From assembly GCA_963704875.1 (NCBI GenBank), contig CAVPIA010000008.1, forward strand, positions 868,001-932,000: a stretch of 64,000 nt of DNA. Direction: 5' to 3'. Both the position numbers and the translations under genes were made by a program. The notes under the pieces were generated by a model. It saw only the letters and a list, made by a program, of their open reading frames with translations, ran no database searches and was not told the origin of the DNA. Source of the DNA: CAMYOC01 sp963704875. GTDB lineage: Bacteria; Pseudomonadota; Gammaproteobacteria; Steroidobacterales; XN24. Below, in pieces: positions 16,225-26,127 of this stretch. The first letter of the stretch is position 1; each line of letters opens with the position of its first letter.

Positions 16225-16529
16225 GCAGGGAAACGGACAGGCCGCAGCAGCCGGCGGACCGGGCCAGACATCAGGGTGAGGACGACGCCTGGCTGGCCAG
16301 GCCCACGACGATCCGCCTGCTCTGGTGGATTTTTTCGATCGTGCTCGCTCTGTCGGTCGCCGCCCAGCTGGTGATCAAGGTCAAGGGCTATTTCGGGATC
16401 GATGGCTGGTTCGGTTTCGGTGCCGTCTACGGCTTCCTGGTCTGCCTGGCGATGGTGCTGTTCGCGAAGGGCCTGGGTCTCTTCCTGAAACGCGACGAGA
16501 ACTACTATCGGGTGGACGAGGATGACTGA
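16221..16529 (+). CDS. Small two-helix membrane protein in the mrp operon
   Basis: This 102-residue protein starts at the ATG 16221, which overlaps the previous stop. It has a charged N-terminal 30 residues, then two hydrophobic helices (about 33-53 and 62-85), and an acidic end YYRVDEDD. I do not recognise a named family. It overlaps the next antiporter gene by eight bases, so it is surely co-translated with the complex and may be an accessory subunit. Confidence 0.7.
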   Translation: MSRETDRPQQPADRARHQGEDDAWLARPTTIRLLWWIFSIVLALSVAAQLVIKVKGYFGIDGWFGFGAVYGFLVCLAMVLFAKGLGLFLKRDENYYRVDEDD

Positions 16530-18213
16530 TTTCCTGCCACCTGCGCTGATCATGCTGCTCGCGGCGCTGCTGATTGGCGTGGTGCGCGGCCGAGTGCGAA
16601 CGCTGGTCGTACTTGCGGCACCGCTGCTGACAATGGTCGCCATCTGGGGGGTCCCGGACGGCGTCGTGACGACGGTCAACTTCCTCAACTACCCGATCGA
16701 GCCCGTCGAGGGCAGCCCGGTACGGCGCCTGTTCGCGACGGTATTCGCCATCATGGCTTTCGCAGGTGGGCTGTTCGCCTACCGGCAAGCGAAATGGTTC
16801 GAGCTGGCGGCGGCTTTCGCCTACGCCGCCGGTGCGATTGGTGTCAGTTTCGCGGGCGACCTGATCAGCCTGTTCCTGTGGTGGGAATTGATGGCGCTGT
16901 TCTCGACCGTGGTCGTCTGGTGCGGCGGGACGCCGGAAGCGCGGGCCGCCGGTATTCGCTACGCAATCATGCATCTGCTGGGCGGCGTGATCCTCAAGGT
17001 GGGCATCGAGGGTGTCATGGTGCACACCGGCTCCATCGAGATACAGCCGATGCTGGCGACCAACTTCGATACCTGGATGATCCTGATCGGCATCCTGATC
17101 AATGCCGCCGCACCGCCGGTCTCCGCCTGGCTGTCCGATGCGTATCCGCGCTCCAGCCCGACCGGGTCGGTATTCCTGTCCGCCTTCACCACCAAGACCG
17201 CCGTGCTGGCGTTGATCCTGCTCTTCCCGGGTGAGCCGGTGCTGATCGGGGTCGGACTGTTTATGGTGATGTACGGGATCATCTTCGCGCTGCTGGAAAA
17301 CGACGTCCGCCGCATCCTCGCATTCTCGATCGTCAACCAGGTGGGTTTTATGGTCTGCGCGGTCGGCATCGGGACCCAGATGGCGATCAATGGTGCGGCG
17401 GCCCATGCCTTCGCACATATCATCTACAAGGCCCTGCTGTTCATGAGTGCGGGTGTCGTTGTCTATCGCACCGGGTTCAACAAATGCACCGAGGTCGGCG
17501 GGCTATTCCGCACCATGCCGCTGACGGCCATTTGCGGCATCATCGGCGCATTGGCGATTTCCGGTTTCCCGCTGACGTCCGGCTTCACCACCAAAACCAT
17601 GATCTCCCAGGCCGCTGCGGATGAAGGCCTGGTCACGGTGTACTTCATGCTGGCGGCGGCTTCCGCCGGTGTTTTCCTGCACGCCGGCATCAAGTTCCCA
17701 TGGTTTGTGTTCTTTCAGCGTGACTCCGGTCTGCGGCCGAAAGATGCGCCCTGGAACATGGCCGCGGCCATGGTGCTGTTTTCGGTGCTGTGCATCCTGT
17801 TCGGCGTCGCCCCGGAGCTGCTCTACCGCTACTTGCCGTATCCGGTGGACTATCACGCCTACGCGCCCGGCAAAGTCGTGTTCTACCTGCAGCTGCTGCT
17901 TTTCAGCGGGCTGGCGTTCTTCCTGCTGCTGCCACTGATGCGGCGGACCAACACCCTGACGCTGGACACCGACTGGATCTGGCGTGTCGGTCTGCACCGT
18001 TGTTGGACCGCCACAGAATCTCTCCTTGCTCGCATAGGCGTGACGCTCTCGGGGTTGTGGGAGCGACTGATCGAGCAGCTTCGATCAAAGGCTAGTTTCT
18101 ATTTCGGCGGTTCGCCGCGCGGCATATTCGCACAGGCCTGGCCGATCGGCACGACCGCTATCTGGATCGCCGTGCTGCTGACGGCTTATGTGGTCTTCTA
18201 TTACATCGACTGA
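16522..18213 (+). CDS. Third MrpD/NuoN-like subunit, TM7 lysine missing
   Basis: This is a 563-residue, multi-helix member of the proton-conducting transporter family. The TM5 glutamate is retained (FLWWELMALFS), and a TM8-type lysine is in AFTTKTAVLAL. Where MrpD has KAAVFPLHVWLP, this protein has NAAAPPVSAWLS: the TM7 lysine is Asn194 (codon 17101-17103) and the histidine is Ser. This would weaken classical proton pumping through this subunit. A C-terminal extension of about 90 residues carries an amphipathic stretch and a final helix, recalling the lateral helix of NuoL. It is the last gene of the operon. Confidence 0.82.
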   Translation: MTDFLPPALIMLLAALLIGVVRGRVRTLVVLAAPLLTMVAIWGVPDGVVTTVNFLNYPIEPVEGSPVRRLFATVFAIMAFAGGLFAYRQAKWFELAAAFAYAAGAIGVSFAGDLISLFLWWELMALFSTVVVWCGGTPEARAAGIRYAIMHLLGGVILKVGIEGVMVHTGSIEIQPMLATNFDTWMILIGILINAAAPPVSAWLSDAYPRSSPTGSVFLSAFTTKTAVLALILLFPGEPVLIGVGLFMVMYGIIFALLENDVRRILAFSIVNQVGFMVCAVGIGTQMAINGAAAHAFAHIIYKALLFMSAGVVVYRTGFNKCTEVGGLFRTMPLTAICGIIGALAISGFPLTSGFTTKTMISQAAADEGLVTVYFMLAAASAGVFLHAGIKFPWFVFFQRDSGLRPKDAPWNMAAAMVLFSVLCILFGVAPELLYRYLPYPVDYHAYAPGKVVFYLQLLLFSGLAFFLLLPLMRRTNTLTLDTDWIWRVGLHRCWTATESLLARIGVTLSGLWERLIEQLRSKASFYFGGSPRGIFAQAWPIGTTAIWIAVLLTAYVVFYYID

Positions 18214-18546
18214 GCAGGATGCGGGTGCCGGTTATGGCTCGATTGCCAGACGCAGGTACCGACCATAGCTTTATAGCTTGTTTCGATTTGAGTCTGTGCG
18301 TCGCACGCGACAGCGCCTACCTGGTACGACCCACGCGTCGCGCTACGTCGTTAGATTAAGGAACGCTGGGGAAATGGATCCGAAGTCTCCGGGACGCTTA
18401 CGACCCCCGATGCGTCGCTTTGGATATTCAGCCACCGAGGCCAGAGATTAACCAGACGCATCCTGACGTTGATGCCAGGCAACCGGACCAGGAAGCCATA
18501 AGGTTATGACCGGCACCAGAACAGGTGCATCAAAATAGCGCCACAT
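18214..18546. other. Intergenic region after the mrp operon
   Basis: These 333 bases lie between convergent genes. I see no gene, no repeat and no clear intrinsic terminator with a T-run. Confidence 0.4.
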
Positions 18547-19741
18547 TTAGTCCTGGAAATTCTTTTCGATGTCTTCCAATGCCCATGACGGAATGTCACC
18601 GAGGTTTTCGGGAGCACTCAACCATGGCTGTTCCTGCATCGCAATCGCGCGTCCCGCATCGAAGGCGGTACGCATCTGCACCGGATCAAACGCAAGCGGG
18701 TCATGGCCGATATCCAGGTCGTCGGGGATCGACACCAGATTAAACCTGTATCCCAGGACCTTGGCGCCGAAGTAGGACCGTATCAGAGCTGTTTGCATGG
18801 ATTGATCCATCATCACGCTGATTGTGGTGGCTGCCACGGGGCCAAGCGACCTGCGCAAGGCGTCGGGAGGCTGATTGTCTCTGCCGTTGTTGATCAGATA
18901 AAGATTGCCCGGCCCATACAGCGGTGGCCCGGGTCTCTCCGTCCCGCCCATTCCGGCGACCACAACGTTCGAACGGGCCGCACCATCGACAAAAAGATGG
19001 CCATCGATTTCCACCGGCGGAAAGACGACCGGGAACGAAGCGGAGGCAAGCAACACCTTGCGATAGAGCTCGAGCTTTCCGGCTTTCGCGATCAGCGACA
19101 TGTTCCAGACCCAGGTCTGACCATAGTCGACATTGGTCGTACCGACGACCAGAAGCCGGCCGTCATCCAACGCAGCGGCGACGCGCTCCAGGGTCTCCGC
19201 GGTGATGTACTTCGCGATCATCTCCGCCAGTGGCGCGGTGTCCCGCAGCGCATCGGTACCGGACACGATGCTCATCAGGCCGCGGGACTGATAGATATCG
19301 TCCTTGGTGATCTGGGTGTACATCTCCTCCAGCGTCGCGTCGTCAGCCGCAGTGCCAAGCAGCGCGTGGGTGGCCAACAACGCACCGGTGCTTACACCGC
19401 CGACAGCATCGAACTCCGGCCGGCGGCCGCTCTCACTCCAACCGTCGAGAAAGCCCGCACCGAACGCGCCGTTTTGGCCACCACCTGAGATGGAGAGCAT
19501 ATTGAGAGCGTGTCCGCGCTTGCGCTCCAGTATCGCGAACGACGTTGTCACCCGGCTTCGCCCCCATCGAGGCATACAGCGGCGACGGCTGGTCCGGGTG
19601 CAGCGGGTCGTTGCCATTTGGCAGCGCAGCATACGAAGCAGGGACCTGCGAGAGGGTTCGCTCCGGAGGTGCCGATGCACAACCGACGAGAAAAAGTGTT
19701 GAGAGCACGCCCGCCCACACGTTCAGTCTGTTTTGTTGCAT
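18547..19741 (-). pseudogene. Patatin-like phospholipase lipoprotein, apparent frameshift
   Basis: The reading frame from the ATG at 19741 encodes a lipoprotein signal peptide (lipobox LVGCAS) and about 70 further residues, then leaves frame. The patatin domain continues in another frame from about 19520 to the stop at 18547. That domain has the oxyanion loop SGGGQNGAFGAG, the nucleophile elbow GVSTG and the catalytic FVDGA. Removing one G near 19520 joins the two halves (NVVR-ILERKRGHALN) into one protein of about 395 residues. Either the gene is inactivated, or the base is an assembly error. Translation could also restart at the ATG at 19500 (MLSISGGG), giving a cytoplasmic form without the signal peptide. 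The substrate is likely a membrane lipid. Confidence 0.7.
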
Positions 19742-20000
19742 TCGAATTTCTCCAGCTTGCAGAGCCTATGGGTGCGTTCTATACATGATGCATACACATG
19801 GAGTGACCCTCGCGCTCGCGAAGGTTAGCCCGCGAACGGCTCGGAATACAAGACGCGGGACAGCATGTCCAGACCACGCGGCGCCGTCGGCCACAGATAC
19901 CTGTGTTCACATATTCGACAGGCAATCCATGTCTCCACAGCGTAATTAATTCGTTACTCTAGGCGGGGCCAGTCCATCCGGACGGATAAACGGAATCCAC

Positions 20001-20921
20001 TTGTCGGCCGAAACCACAGAGCATCCTCATCAGGAACACGTCGTCCGCGGCATGCTGGCCGCGATGGGCGCGTTCTTTCTGTTCACGCTGATGAACGTGT
20101 TCGCAAAACTGCTCAGCGTCCGGCACTCGGTGATCGAAATCGCGTTCTACCGCAACCTGATCGCCTGCATGCCATTCCTGTTCCTGGTCTTTGTGCTGGG
20201 CAAGCGGGACATCCTGGTGATCCGCAGCAAGCCGTCGCTGGTCGGTTTCCGGGCAGTCCTCGGCGCGATCTCTCTGGTCACCACGTTTGCCGCGTTCTCG
20301 CTGATGCCGATGGCTGAAACCACGGTGTTGCTGTTTACCGCCTCGCTGTTTATCCCGATACTCGGCGTGATCTTTCTCGCGGAGAAAGTCGGGCCCTACC
20401 GCTGGGCTGCGGTGGTGATCGGTTTTGCAGGCGTGGTGGTCATGACGGGTCCGGGCGGCAATATGAACCTGCTTGGAATCACCGTCGCAATAGCCGCTGC
20501 GCTGATGCATGCCACGCTGCAGATCGTGCTTCGCTATCTGGGCCGCTTCGAGCGACCCGAGACCATTACCTTCTATTTTCTCGTGATCGGTGCCCTGCTC
20601 ATGGCCCTGCCGCTGCCGCTGGTCGCGGTCACCCCAACTATGGCTGAGGTGCCCCTGTTGTTCGGTGTCGGCCTCTCCGGCGCGCTCGCCCAATGGCTTA
20701 TTTCCATCGCATTCCGCAACGCAAAGGCAGCGATCGTGACCGTATTCAATTACAGCGGCATCGTCTGGGCGACGCTGTTTGGCTGGCTGATCTGGAATGA
20801 ATGGCCGCTACCGAACGTGTTGACCGGCGCCGCGGTCGTGATCGCCTCGAACAGTCTGATCATCTGGCGCGAAAGCCGGCTCGGACGCATCACCGGTGAA
20901 CGCATCCGCGCGAAATTCTGA
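20001..20921 (+). CDS. EamA/DMT-superfamily exporter
   Basis: This is a 306-residue inner-membrane protein with ten predicted helices arranged as two EamA repeats (about residues 15-145 and 155-290). It resembles RhaT/S-adenosylmethionine-type drug/metabolite transporters, but the substrate cannot be read from sequence. The frame opens with a TTG at 20001 with no strong ribosome-binding site; the ATG at 20052 (MLAAMGAFF) is a good alternative at the first helix. It is single and divergent from the patatin gene. Confidence 0.8.
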   Translation: MSAETTEHPHQEHVVRGMLAAMGAFFLFTLMNVFAKLLSVRHSVIEIAFYRNLIACMPFLFLVFVLGKRDILVIRSKPSLVGFRAVLGAISLVTTFAAFSLMPMAETTVLLFTASLFIPILGVIFLAEKVGPYRWAAVVIGFAGVVVMTGPGGNMNLLGITVAIAAALMHATLQIVLRYLGRFERPETITFYFLVIGALLMALPLPLVAVTPTMAEVPLLFGVGLSGALAQWLISIAFRNAKAAIVTVFNYSGIVWATLFGWLIWNEWPLPNVLTGAAVVIASNSLIIWRESRLGRITGERIRAKF

Positions 20922-21156
20922 AGCAACGGCTCAACCGGGTCGGCTCAGGATTCGCCGTGCCAGCCAATTTTGCTCGATGACCCGCTTGTCTTGCAGGCGA
21001 CGCTTGCGGGCGACCCTGGAGTTCCTACCTCGGCGTCGGATCAGCCCTCGCCGGCCAGCGATTGAGGGCTGCCGAAAGCAGCCGGAAGTTTTCCCCGCCG
21101 CTGCATCATCCCTTGGTGGAATTGACACCCCGGCCCGGGCTATTCAGCCTGTGCGG

Positions 21157-22984
21157 ATGTACTCGGATTTCGACACCGACGACCCGCCATTCTCGCTGCT
21201 GACTGAGGCCGAACGCCGCAAGGCTATCGGCGCGATGGACATCAATTTCTATGCGGCCGGCGATGTACTGATAGAAGGCGGCGCGGAGTCCAGGTTCGTA
21301 TTTGTGGTCGACAAGGGGCTGGTCGAGGAACGCGACCCTGCCGCCGGCGAGCAAGGCCGTGCAGTCGCCCACTATCAGGGACAACGAAGTATTCGGGTCG
21401 CTGGCTGTGCTGCGGGGCCGGGCCCGTCATCGCTATGTCGCGATGGAGGACACGCTTTGTCACCAGCTAAGCGGCGACGTGTTCAGGGAACTGGTCTACA
21501 GCAATCCGCAGTTCGGACAGTTTTTTCTGCAGGACCTGGCGACCAAGACCAAACTGGTGGCGCAGAGCGGCGCGTATCGCGACCTGGTCAGTTTCAACCT
21601 GGCGCGGGTAGATGAGAGCTGTATGCGACTGGCGGTGCTGGTCGAGTCCGAAGACAGCATCCGCTCGGTTGTCGAGACGCTAAAGGCCAGCCGCTCTGAC
21701 TGCGCGCTGGCCCGTCGCGGCAGCGACTATGGCATCCTCACCCGCACCAACCTGCTCGAGGCAGTTGCACTGTCGGATCACTCGCTGGGCGACCCGGTGG
21801 GCGCTATCGCGACCTGGAACCTGATCACCATCAACGAGGGTGAATTCCTGTTCGATGCGCTGATCAAGATGACCCGGCATGGTATCGAGCGGCTGGTAGT
21901 GATGGCTGACGCCACGCCGGTCGGCCTGGTGGAGATGAGCGATATCCTCGGGTTTCTGTCCAGCCACAGCCATGTGATCGCTCTCCGGGTAGATGCAGCG
22001 AAAGACTTCTCCGCGCTGACCAGCGCGTCCACCGGCATCTTCGAGCTTGCGCGCTCGCTGTTCGCGCAGCGGGTCAGTGTCCGTTTCATCATGGATCTGC
22101 TCGCCGAGCTGCACCGACGTATCGTCGCGCGGAACTATCAATTGCTGGCCAGCGAGGAAACGCTGGCAGGGACCTGTTTGCTGGTGCTGGGCAGCGAGGG
22201 CCGCGGTGAACAGGTGATGCGCACGGACCAGAGCAACGCGCTGGTGATTTCGCCGGAGCTGGTCTGGCCGGACCGGCAGGCGCAGCTTGAGGAGTTCACC
22301 CGCCGTACCCAGCAGCTCGGTTATCCACCATCTCCGAGGAGGATGGTGGTCAGCAACCCGGACTGGAGCATGGGTGCGGATCAGTGGGCCATACGCCTGA
22401 AGCAATGGGCGCAGGCAGAGACGAGCGACGCCGTGCTGGGCATCTCCGCGTTCCTCGACGCCACGCCGGTGGCCGGCAGGGCCGGCTTGTTCGAACCGCT
22501 GGACGCATTGCTCGCCGACATCCTGCCGCGCGAGTCCGGATTCTGGCAGCGCTTTGTTCAGCCGGCGCTGGAACCCGGCGCACCGCCGCAGTTTTTCGAA
22601 AGCGGCACCCGCAACGGACGCGAAATCGACGTCAAGCGTTTCGGCTTGTTCCCGCTGGTCCACGGCGCCCGGACCCTGGCGTTGGAGGCAGGCTTGTCTG
22701 CATCCAATACCTTCCGCCGTCTGGAAGGCTTGAAGGAATCAGGGAGCATCGACGGCGGTCTGGCAGATGATCTGGTTGAGGCGTTCCTGGTTCTGAATCA
22801 GCTGCGACTGGCCCAGCAACTGCGGCGCCTGGAAGACAAGGAAGCGACGCCCGTCTCCGCCGATCTGGCCAACACGGTTCATACCGGGACCCTGTCCTCC
22901 GGCGATATGTCGCTGCTCAGGGAAGCTTTCAGGGCGGTGCGCGGGTTTGTCGAATTCCTCGGCCAGCGCTACGCAGGCTCCTGA
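21157..22984 (+). pseudogene. cNMP/CBS/DUF294 nucleotidyltransferase-like protein, copy 1, apparent frameshift
   Basis: Domain order is a cyclic-nucleotide-binding fold (from the ATG at 21157, PPFSLLTEAER), a CBS pair, a DUF294 nucleotidyltransferase domain with LGSEGRGEQ, and a DUF294 C-terminal domain. The cNMP domain starts in one frame and continues in another from about 21382 (HYQ then DNEVFGSL); one extra G in cagggac explains it. The intact downstream frame runs from about 21302. The expected second catalytic aspartate of the transferase site is Ser (RTDQSNAL, Ser codon 22232-22234), whereas the paralogue at 24247 keeps it (KTDQDNAI), so this copy is probably catalytically altered. The gene converges with the deaminase gene and overlaps it by 16 bases. 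DUF294 genes commonly sit next to acetate symporter operons. Confidence 0.75.
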
Positions 22985-23544
22985 AATCGCGACACCAGTT
23001 TCCGCCTCAGCGCTCTGAGATTGGTTAAAAACAGACGCCACGCAATTCGCTGTAACTCCGGAGAGACCGCCGCCGGAGCGACATCCTGCTCCGGGTTCAG
23101 CAGTCGCCAGATCTTCGGCAGGCGCCCGCTCAGATGGGCCATGCCGCCGGCTCGATCGGCGCTCAGATACCGTATTCGCCCGATACCCGCGAGTTTCAGC
23201 CGCGTAAAACACATGGGACAGGGCTCCAGACTGACGCAAAGCGTCAGCGACATCGGCGCCAGATCCGGCATGCGCCGCTCCAGCGCATCGACGGCCAGCA
23301 TTTCGGCATGACCATCGCTGCGAAATGCCGGCGTGAAGACTCCATTGGCAGCCTCGATGAGAATCTGGCCGTTATCGTCAGCGATGACGGCGCCGACCCC
23401 GTAATTACCGGCAGCCAGCGCACTGATGGCCAAACGGCAGACCGCCACGCCCAGAGGATCGTCCGGGAACGCCGCGGCTTGCGGCTGATAGTTGCCGAGC
23501 TGACCGGACAGGCGTCGCAAACGCAATTTCTGTATCGGGCTCAT
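22969..23544 (-). CDS. Zinc-dependent nucleoside/cytidine-type deaminase
   Basis: This is a 191-residue protein of the CMP/dCMP deaminase fold. Zinc ligands and catalytic glutamate are visible as GHAEM (His and Glu) and EPCPMC (two Cys). It is more like guanine or tRNA-adenosine deaminases than cytidine deaminase, but has a longer C-terminal tail (about 50 residues) than TadA. The true substrate is uncertain. The 3' end overlaps the DUF294 gene by 16 bases, and the 5' end overlaps the upstream exonuclease gene by four bases, so the two minus-strand genes are coupled. Confidence 0.8.
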   Translation of the reverse strand: MSPIQKLRLRRLSGQLGNYQPQAAAFPDDPLGVAVCRLAISALAAGNYGVGAVIADDNGQILIEAANGVFTPAFRSDGHAEMLAVDALERRMPDLAPMSLTLCVSLEPCPMCFTRLKLAGIGRIRYLSADRAGGMAHLSGRLPKIWRLLNPEQDVAPAAVSPELQRIAWRLFLTNLRALRRKLVSRFQEPA

Positions 23545-24161
23545 CGAGTGCGGTCGCCGTGCAACAGCCGCACGTATAGCACCGCGACGAATAAGGCGTC
23601 GCGGTAGGCCGTGTGCCGACCTTTCGGAACAGGCATGCCGAGCTTGCGCGCGATAGTCTCGAGCCTCAGGTCCGAATCCAGCCCGTCGTCGGGACGCCCC
23701 CAGCGGCTGAGGAAAATCTCGGCAAGTTCCACGGCCCCATTGGGCAAGCCAAATCCGAGCAGCGGGCGCATCTGGCGATCCAGCACCGCAAGGTCGAAAC
23801 GGACGTGATAACCGAGGATCGGCCGATTGCCGACAAAGGAGAGGGTTTTTTCGATAGCTTCCGAGGCGCTCAGACCTCCCTGCAGGTCCTGGCGACGCAA
23901 TCGGTGAACGACCAGTGAATCCTCATCCATCACATGCGGCGGCGCCAGCTTTAGATCCAGCGTATCGCTGGTGAGAATGCGCCGACCGTGGATGCGAACC
24001 GCGCCGATGGACAGGATGTCAGCCCGGGACGGGTCGGCGCAGGAGGTCTCACAATCCAGTGACACCAGCTCATCGCCGGAGTAGTCCTCGAACAATGCGG
24101 CCCAGGGTCCACCCTTGTGGCGGCGACGATCCAGCGCGATCCTCAGGCGACGCGGCAGCAC
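23541..24161 (-). CDS. DnaQ-like 3'-5' exonuclease
   Basis: This 206-residue protein has the DEDD exonuclease motifs: LDCET (ExoI, D-x-E), YHVRFDLAVLD (ExoII), and HTAYRDAL (ExoIII, HxxxxD). It resembles the epsilon-family protein often encoded beside DUF294 and acetate symporter genes in gammaproteobacteria. It is not the replicative epsilon subunit by context. It lies downstream of the second DUF294 gene on the same strand. Its function in this locus is not established; degradation of a nucleotide signal or short RNA is an inference. Confidence 0.82.
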   Translation of the reverse strand: MLPRRLRIALDRRRHKGGPWAALFEDYSGDELVSLDCETSCADPSRADILSIGAVRIHGRRILTSDTLDLKLAPPHVMDEDSLVVHRLRRQDLQGGLSASEAIEKTLSFVGNRPILGYHVRFDLAVLDRQMRPLLGFGLPNGAVELAEIFLSRWGRPDDGLDSDLRLETIARKLGMPVPKGRHTAYRDALFVAVLYVRLLHGDRTR

Positions 24162-24246
24162 CGGTTCATCCTCCGTCTATAGATCCACTTTTCGATCCGC
24201 TCGAAGCAGCGGTGTAACGCAAGTTTCATGGGCCTTGCCCCGCAGA

Positions 24247-26032
24247 TTACAACTCCAGGTGATAGCGACGCGCGACGGTGGTTTGAAACGCCTTGACGAT
24301 GCGCAGGCCGCGTCGCAACTGGTCGCGCTCCATCCGCGGCAGACCGGCGGGCCGGATCACATTGTCCGGCTGCAAACCGCTTGCCATGGCTTCCAATTGC
24401 TGACGCAAACGAATCAACATGAATGTCTCCAGCGCTCCGGCCAGATCTTCCCCGGTGGCCGGGTCCAGCGCCCGACGCGATACCAGTTGCCGGATTCTGC
24501 GAAAAGTATTGGTAGCCCGAAGGCGATTATCCAGGGCCAGGCTGCGCACGCCGTGGACCAACGGGAAAACCGCCCCTTTCTTGATGTCGATGCCTTCATC
24601 TGGCTTCTTGATACGACCGAACAGGTCCAGCGGCACCGAAAACCGGATCACCGGATGGGCAAACGTTGAAATGAAACCGACATTGCCGTGGAACCGCTCG
24701 AGCATCCAGCTCTTTACCTCCTGGAACAGAGCGGTATTGCCGGTCACCGGTCGCGCATCGGAAAATACCGTGAGGTCCAGCATGTCGTCACCACCGGCCC
24801 GGCGGATCCATTTTTCGATCCGTTGCTGCCATTCACTGACGGTCATCACCCAGTCCGGATTGCTGACCATGTAGTTTCCGGGACACGGCGGATAACCGAG
24901 CCGGCTTAACAGCTCGGAGAAACGCTCCAGATCCCGTTGGCGATCCGGCCAGTCCACATCATCAGCCATCACGATGGCGTTATCCTGATCTGTCTTGATG
25001 ATCTGCTCGCCACGCCCCTCGCTGCCCATCACGATCAGGCATGCCTGCTTCCACACCGGCTCCGGCACGCACATGCGGAACACCTGCGACATGGTGCGAC
25101 CGTTGAGCGCGGACAACAGATCAACCACCCTGGATACGGTAACGCCGCGGTCCACCAGACTGCGGGTCAGATCGATGGTCGCGGCAGACGCGGACTCGAG
25201 CTCCTCGATGGTCTCAGCTCGCTGAATCCGTATACCCAGCGAATGGGACTGCGTGGAGAACAGGCCCAGGACGTCATTGAGCTCAAGAATCCCGACCAAT
25301 TCGCCTTTGTCCATCACCACCAGGCGCTCAACCTGCTGGCGGGTCATCACCACCAGCGCGTCGAACAGGTACTCGTCGCGGGAAATGGTCAGCAAGTCCC
25401 AGCTGGCGACGTCACCCAGGGGCGTATCGATACCGGCATCAGAACCCGCAGCCACCAGCAGATTGGTGCCGGTGACCATGCCGTAGTCCTCGCCACGCTG
25501 CACCAGCAGGCAATCGGCCTTACGCTCGCGCAAGGCCTGGATACCCTCCCGGGCCAGCGTGGCGGCGTCCATCACCACCGCCTTGCGGATCTCGGCATCC
25601 TTTACCCTGGCCAGGGTAAAGCTGTCTTCATCACTGCGCGTCTGAACCTCGGGACGCGCCTGGCCTTCAGCACCGAGAGCCAGACGGAAAGCGGTGTTTT
25701 GATGGCACAGCCAATCGATGATCTCGCGCGGGATGGACAGGCACACCGTCGGCCGTTCCGCCACTATCTGTCGGCTCTTGTCGCCACGCAGCAGATCGCG
25801 TGCGCCCACCAGGTCGTCAACGCCGAATTGTGTAACCCGGTTGCCACCCTCATCCAGCGCATCAACACTGCCACGGAGCACGATATACAGATGCTTCCAG
25901 CGCTTTCCCGCTTTCTTGAGCAACATCGCCAGTGTCAAATCGCGCCACGTCGATATTGTCCCGGATACGCTGCCGCTCTGACGCTGCCAGACCGGCGAAC
26001 GGCGGTTCTCTTAGATCGAGAAAGCTGCTCAT
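24247..26032 (-). pseudogene. cNMP/CBS/DUF294 nucleotidyltransferase-like protein, copy 2, apparent frameshift
   Basis: This is the paralogue of 21157-22984. The N-terminus starts at the ATG 26032 (MSSFLDLREPPFAGL) and reads as a cNMP-binding domain for about 36 residues. It then changes frame near 25925 (FDTGD then LLKKAGKRWK); removal of one G restores a single protein of about 595 residues that aligns without gaps to the other copy. The long intact frame begins at about 25938. CBS domains follow (LVVMDKGELVGILELNDVLG), then GSEGRGEQ with an intact D-x-D (KTDQDNAI) and the DUF294 C-terminal domain. It lies 85 bases upstream of the exonuclease. The function is presumed to be regulation of acetate uptake or use. 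Confidence 0.78.
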
Positions 26033-26073
26033 AGGCTAAAGATAATCCCGCCGGCCGGTTTTTCCAAAGACAT

Positions 26074-26102
26074 AAAAAAAGGGCCGGCCTCACGGCCGGC
26101 CC
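26074..26102 (-). terminator. Rho-independent terminator of the porin gene
   Basis: A perfect 9-bp stem (gggccggcc / ggccggccc) with a 4-base loop is followed on the minus strand by seven T. It lies 26 bases after the porin stop codon and separates it from the DUF294 gene. Confidence 0.9.
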
Positions 26103-26127
26103 TGAATATCTCTTCAAATAGCAATTA

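Noticed and set aside
21302..25938. Programmed ribosomal frameshifting in the DUF294 genes
   Set aside because: No slippery heptamer or downstream pseudoknot was evident; a single-base insertion or error is simpler.
24937..26034. 365-codon plus-strand open frame opposite DUF294 copy 2
   Set aside because: His/Gln-rich antisense frame with no domain; the minus strand carries GSEGRGEQ and CBS features.
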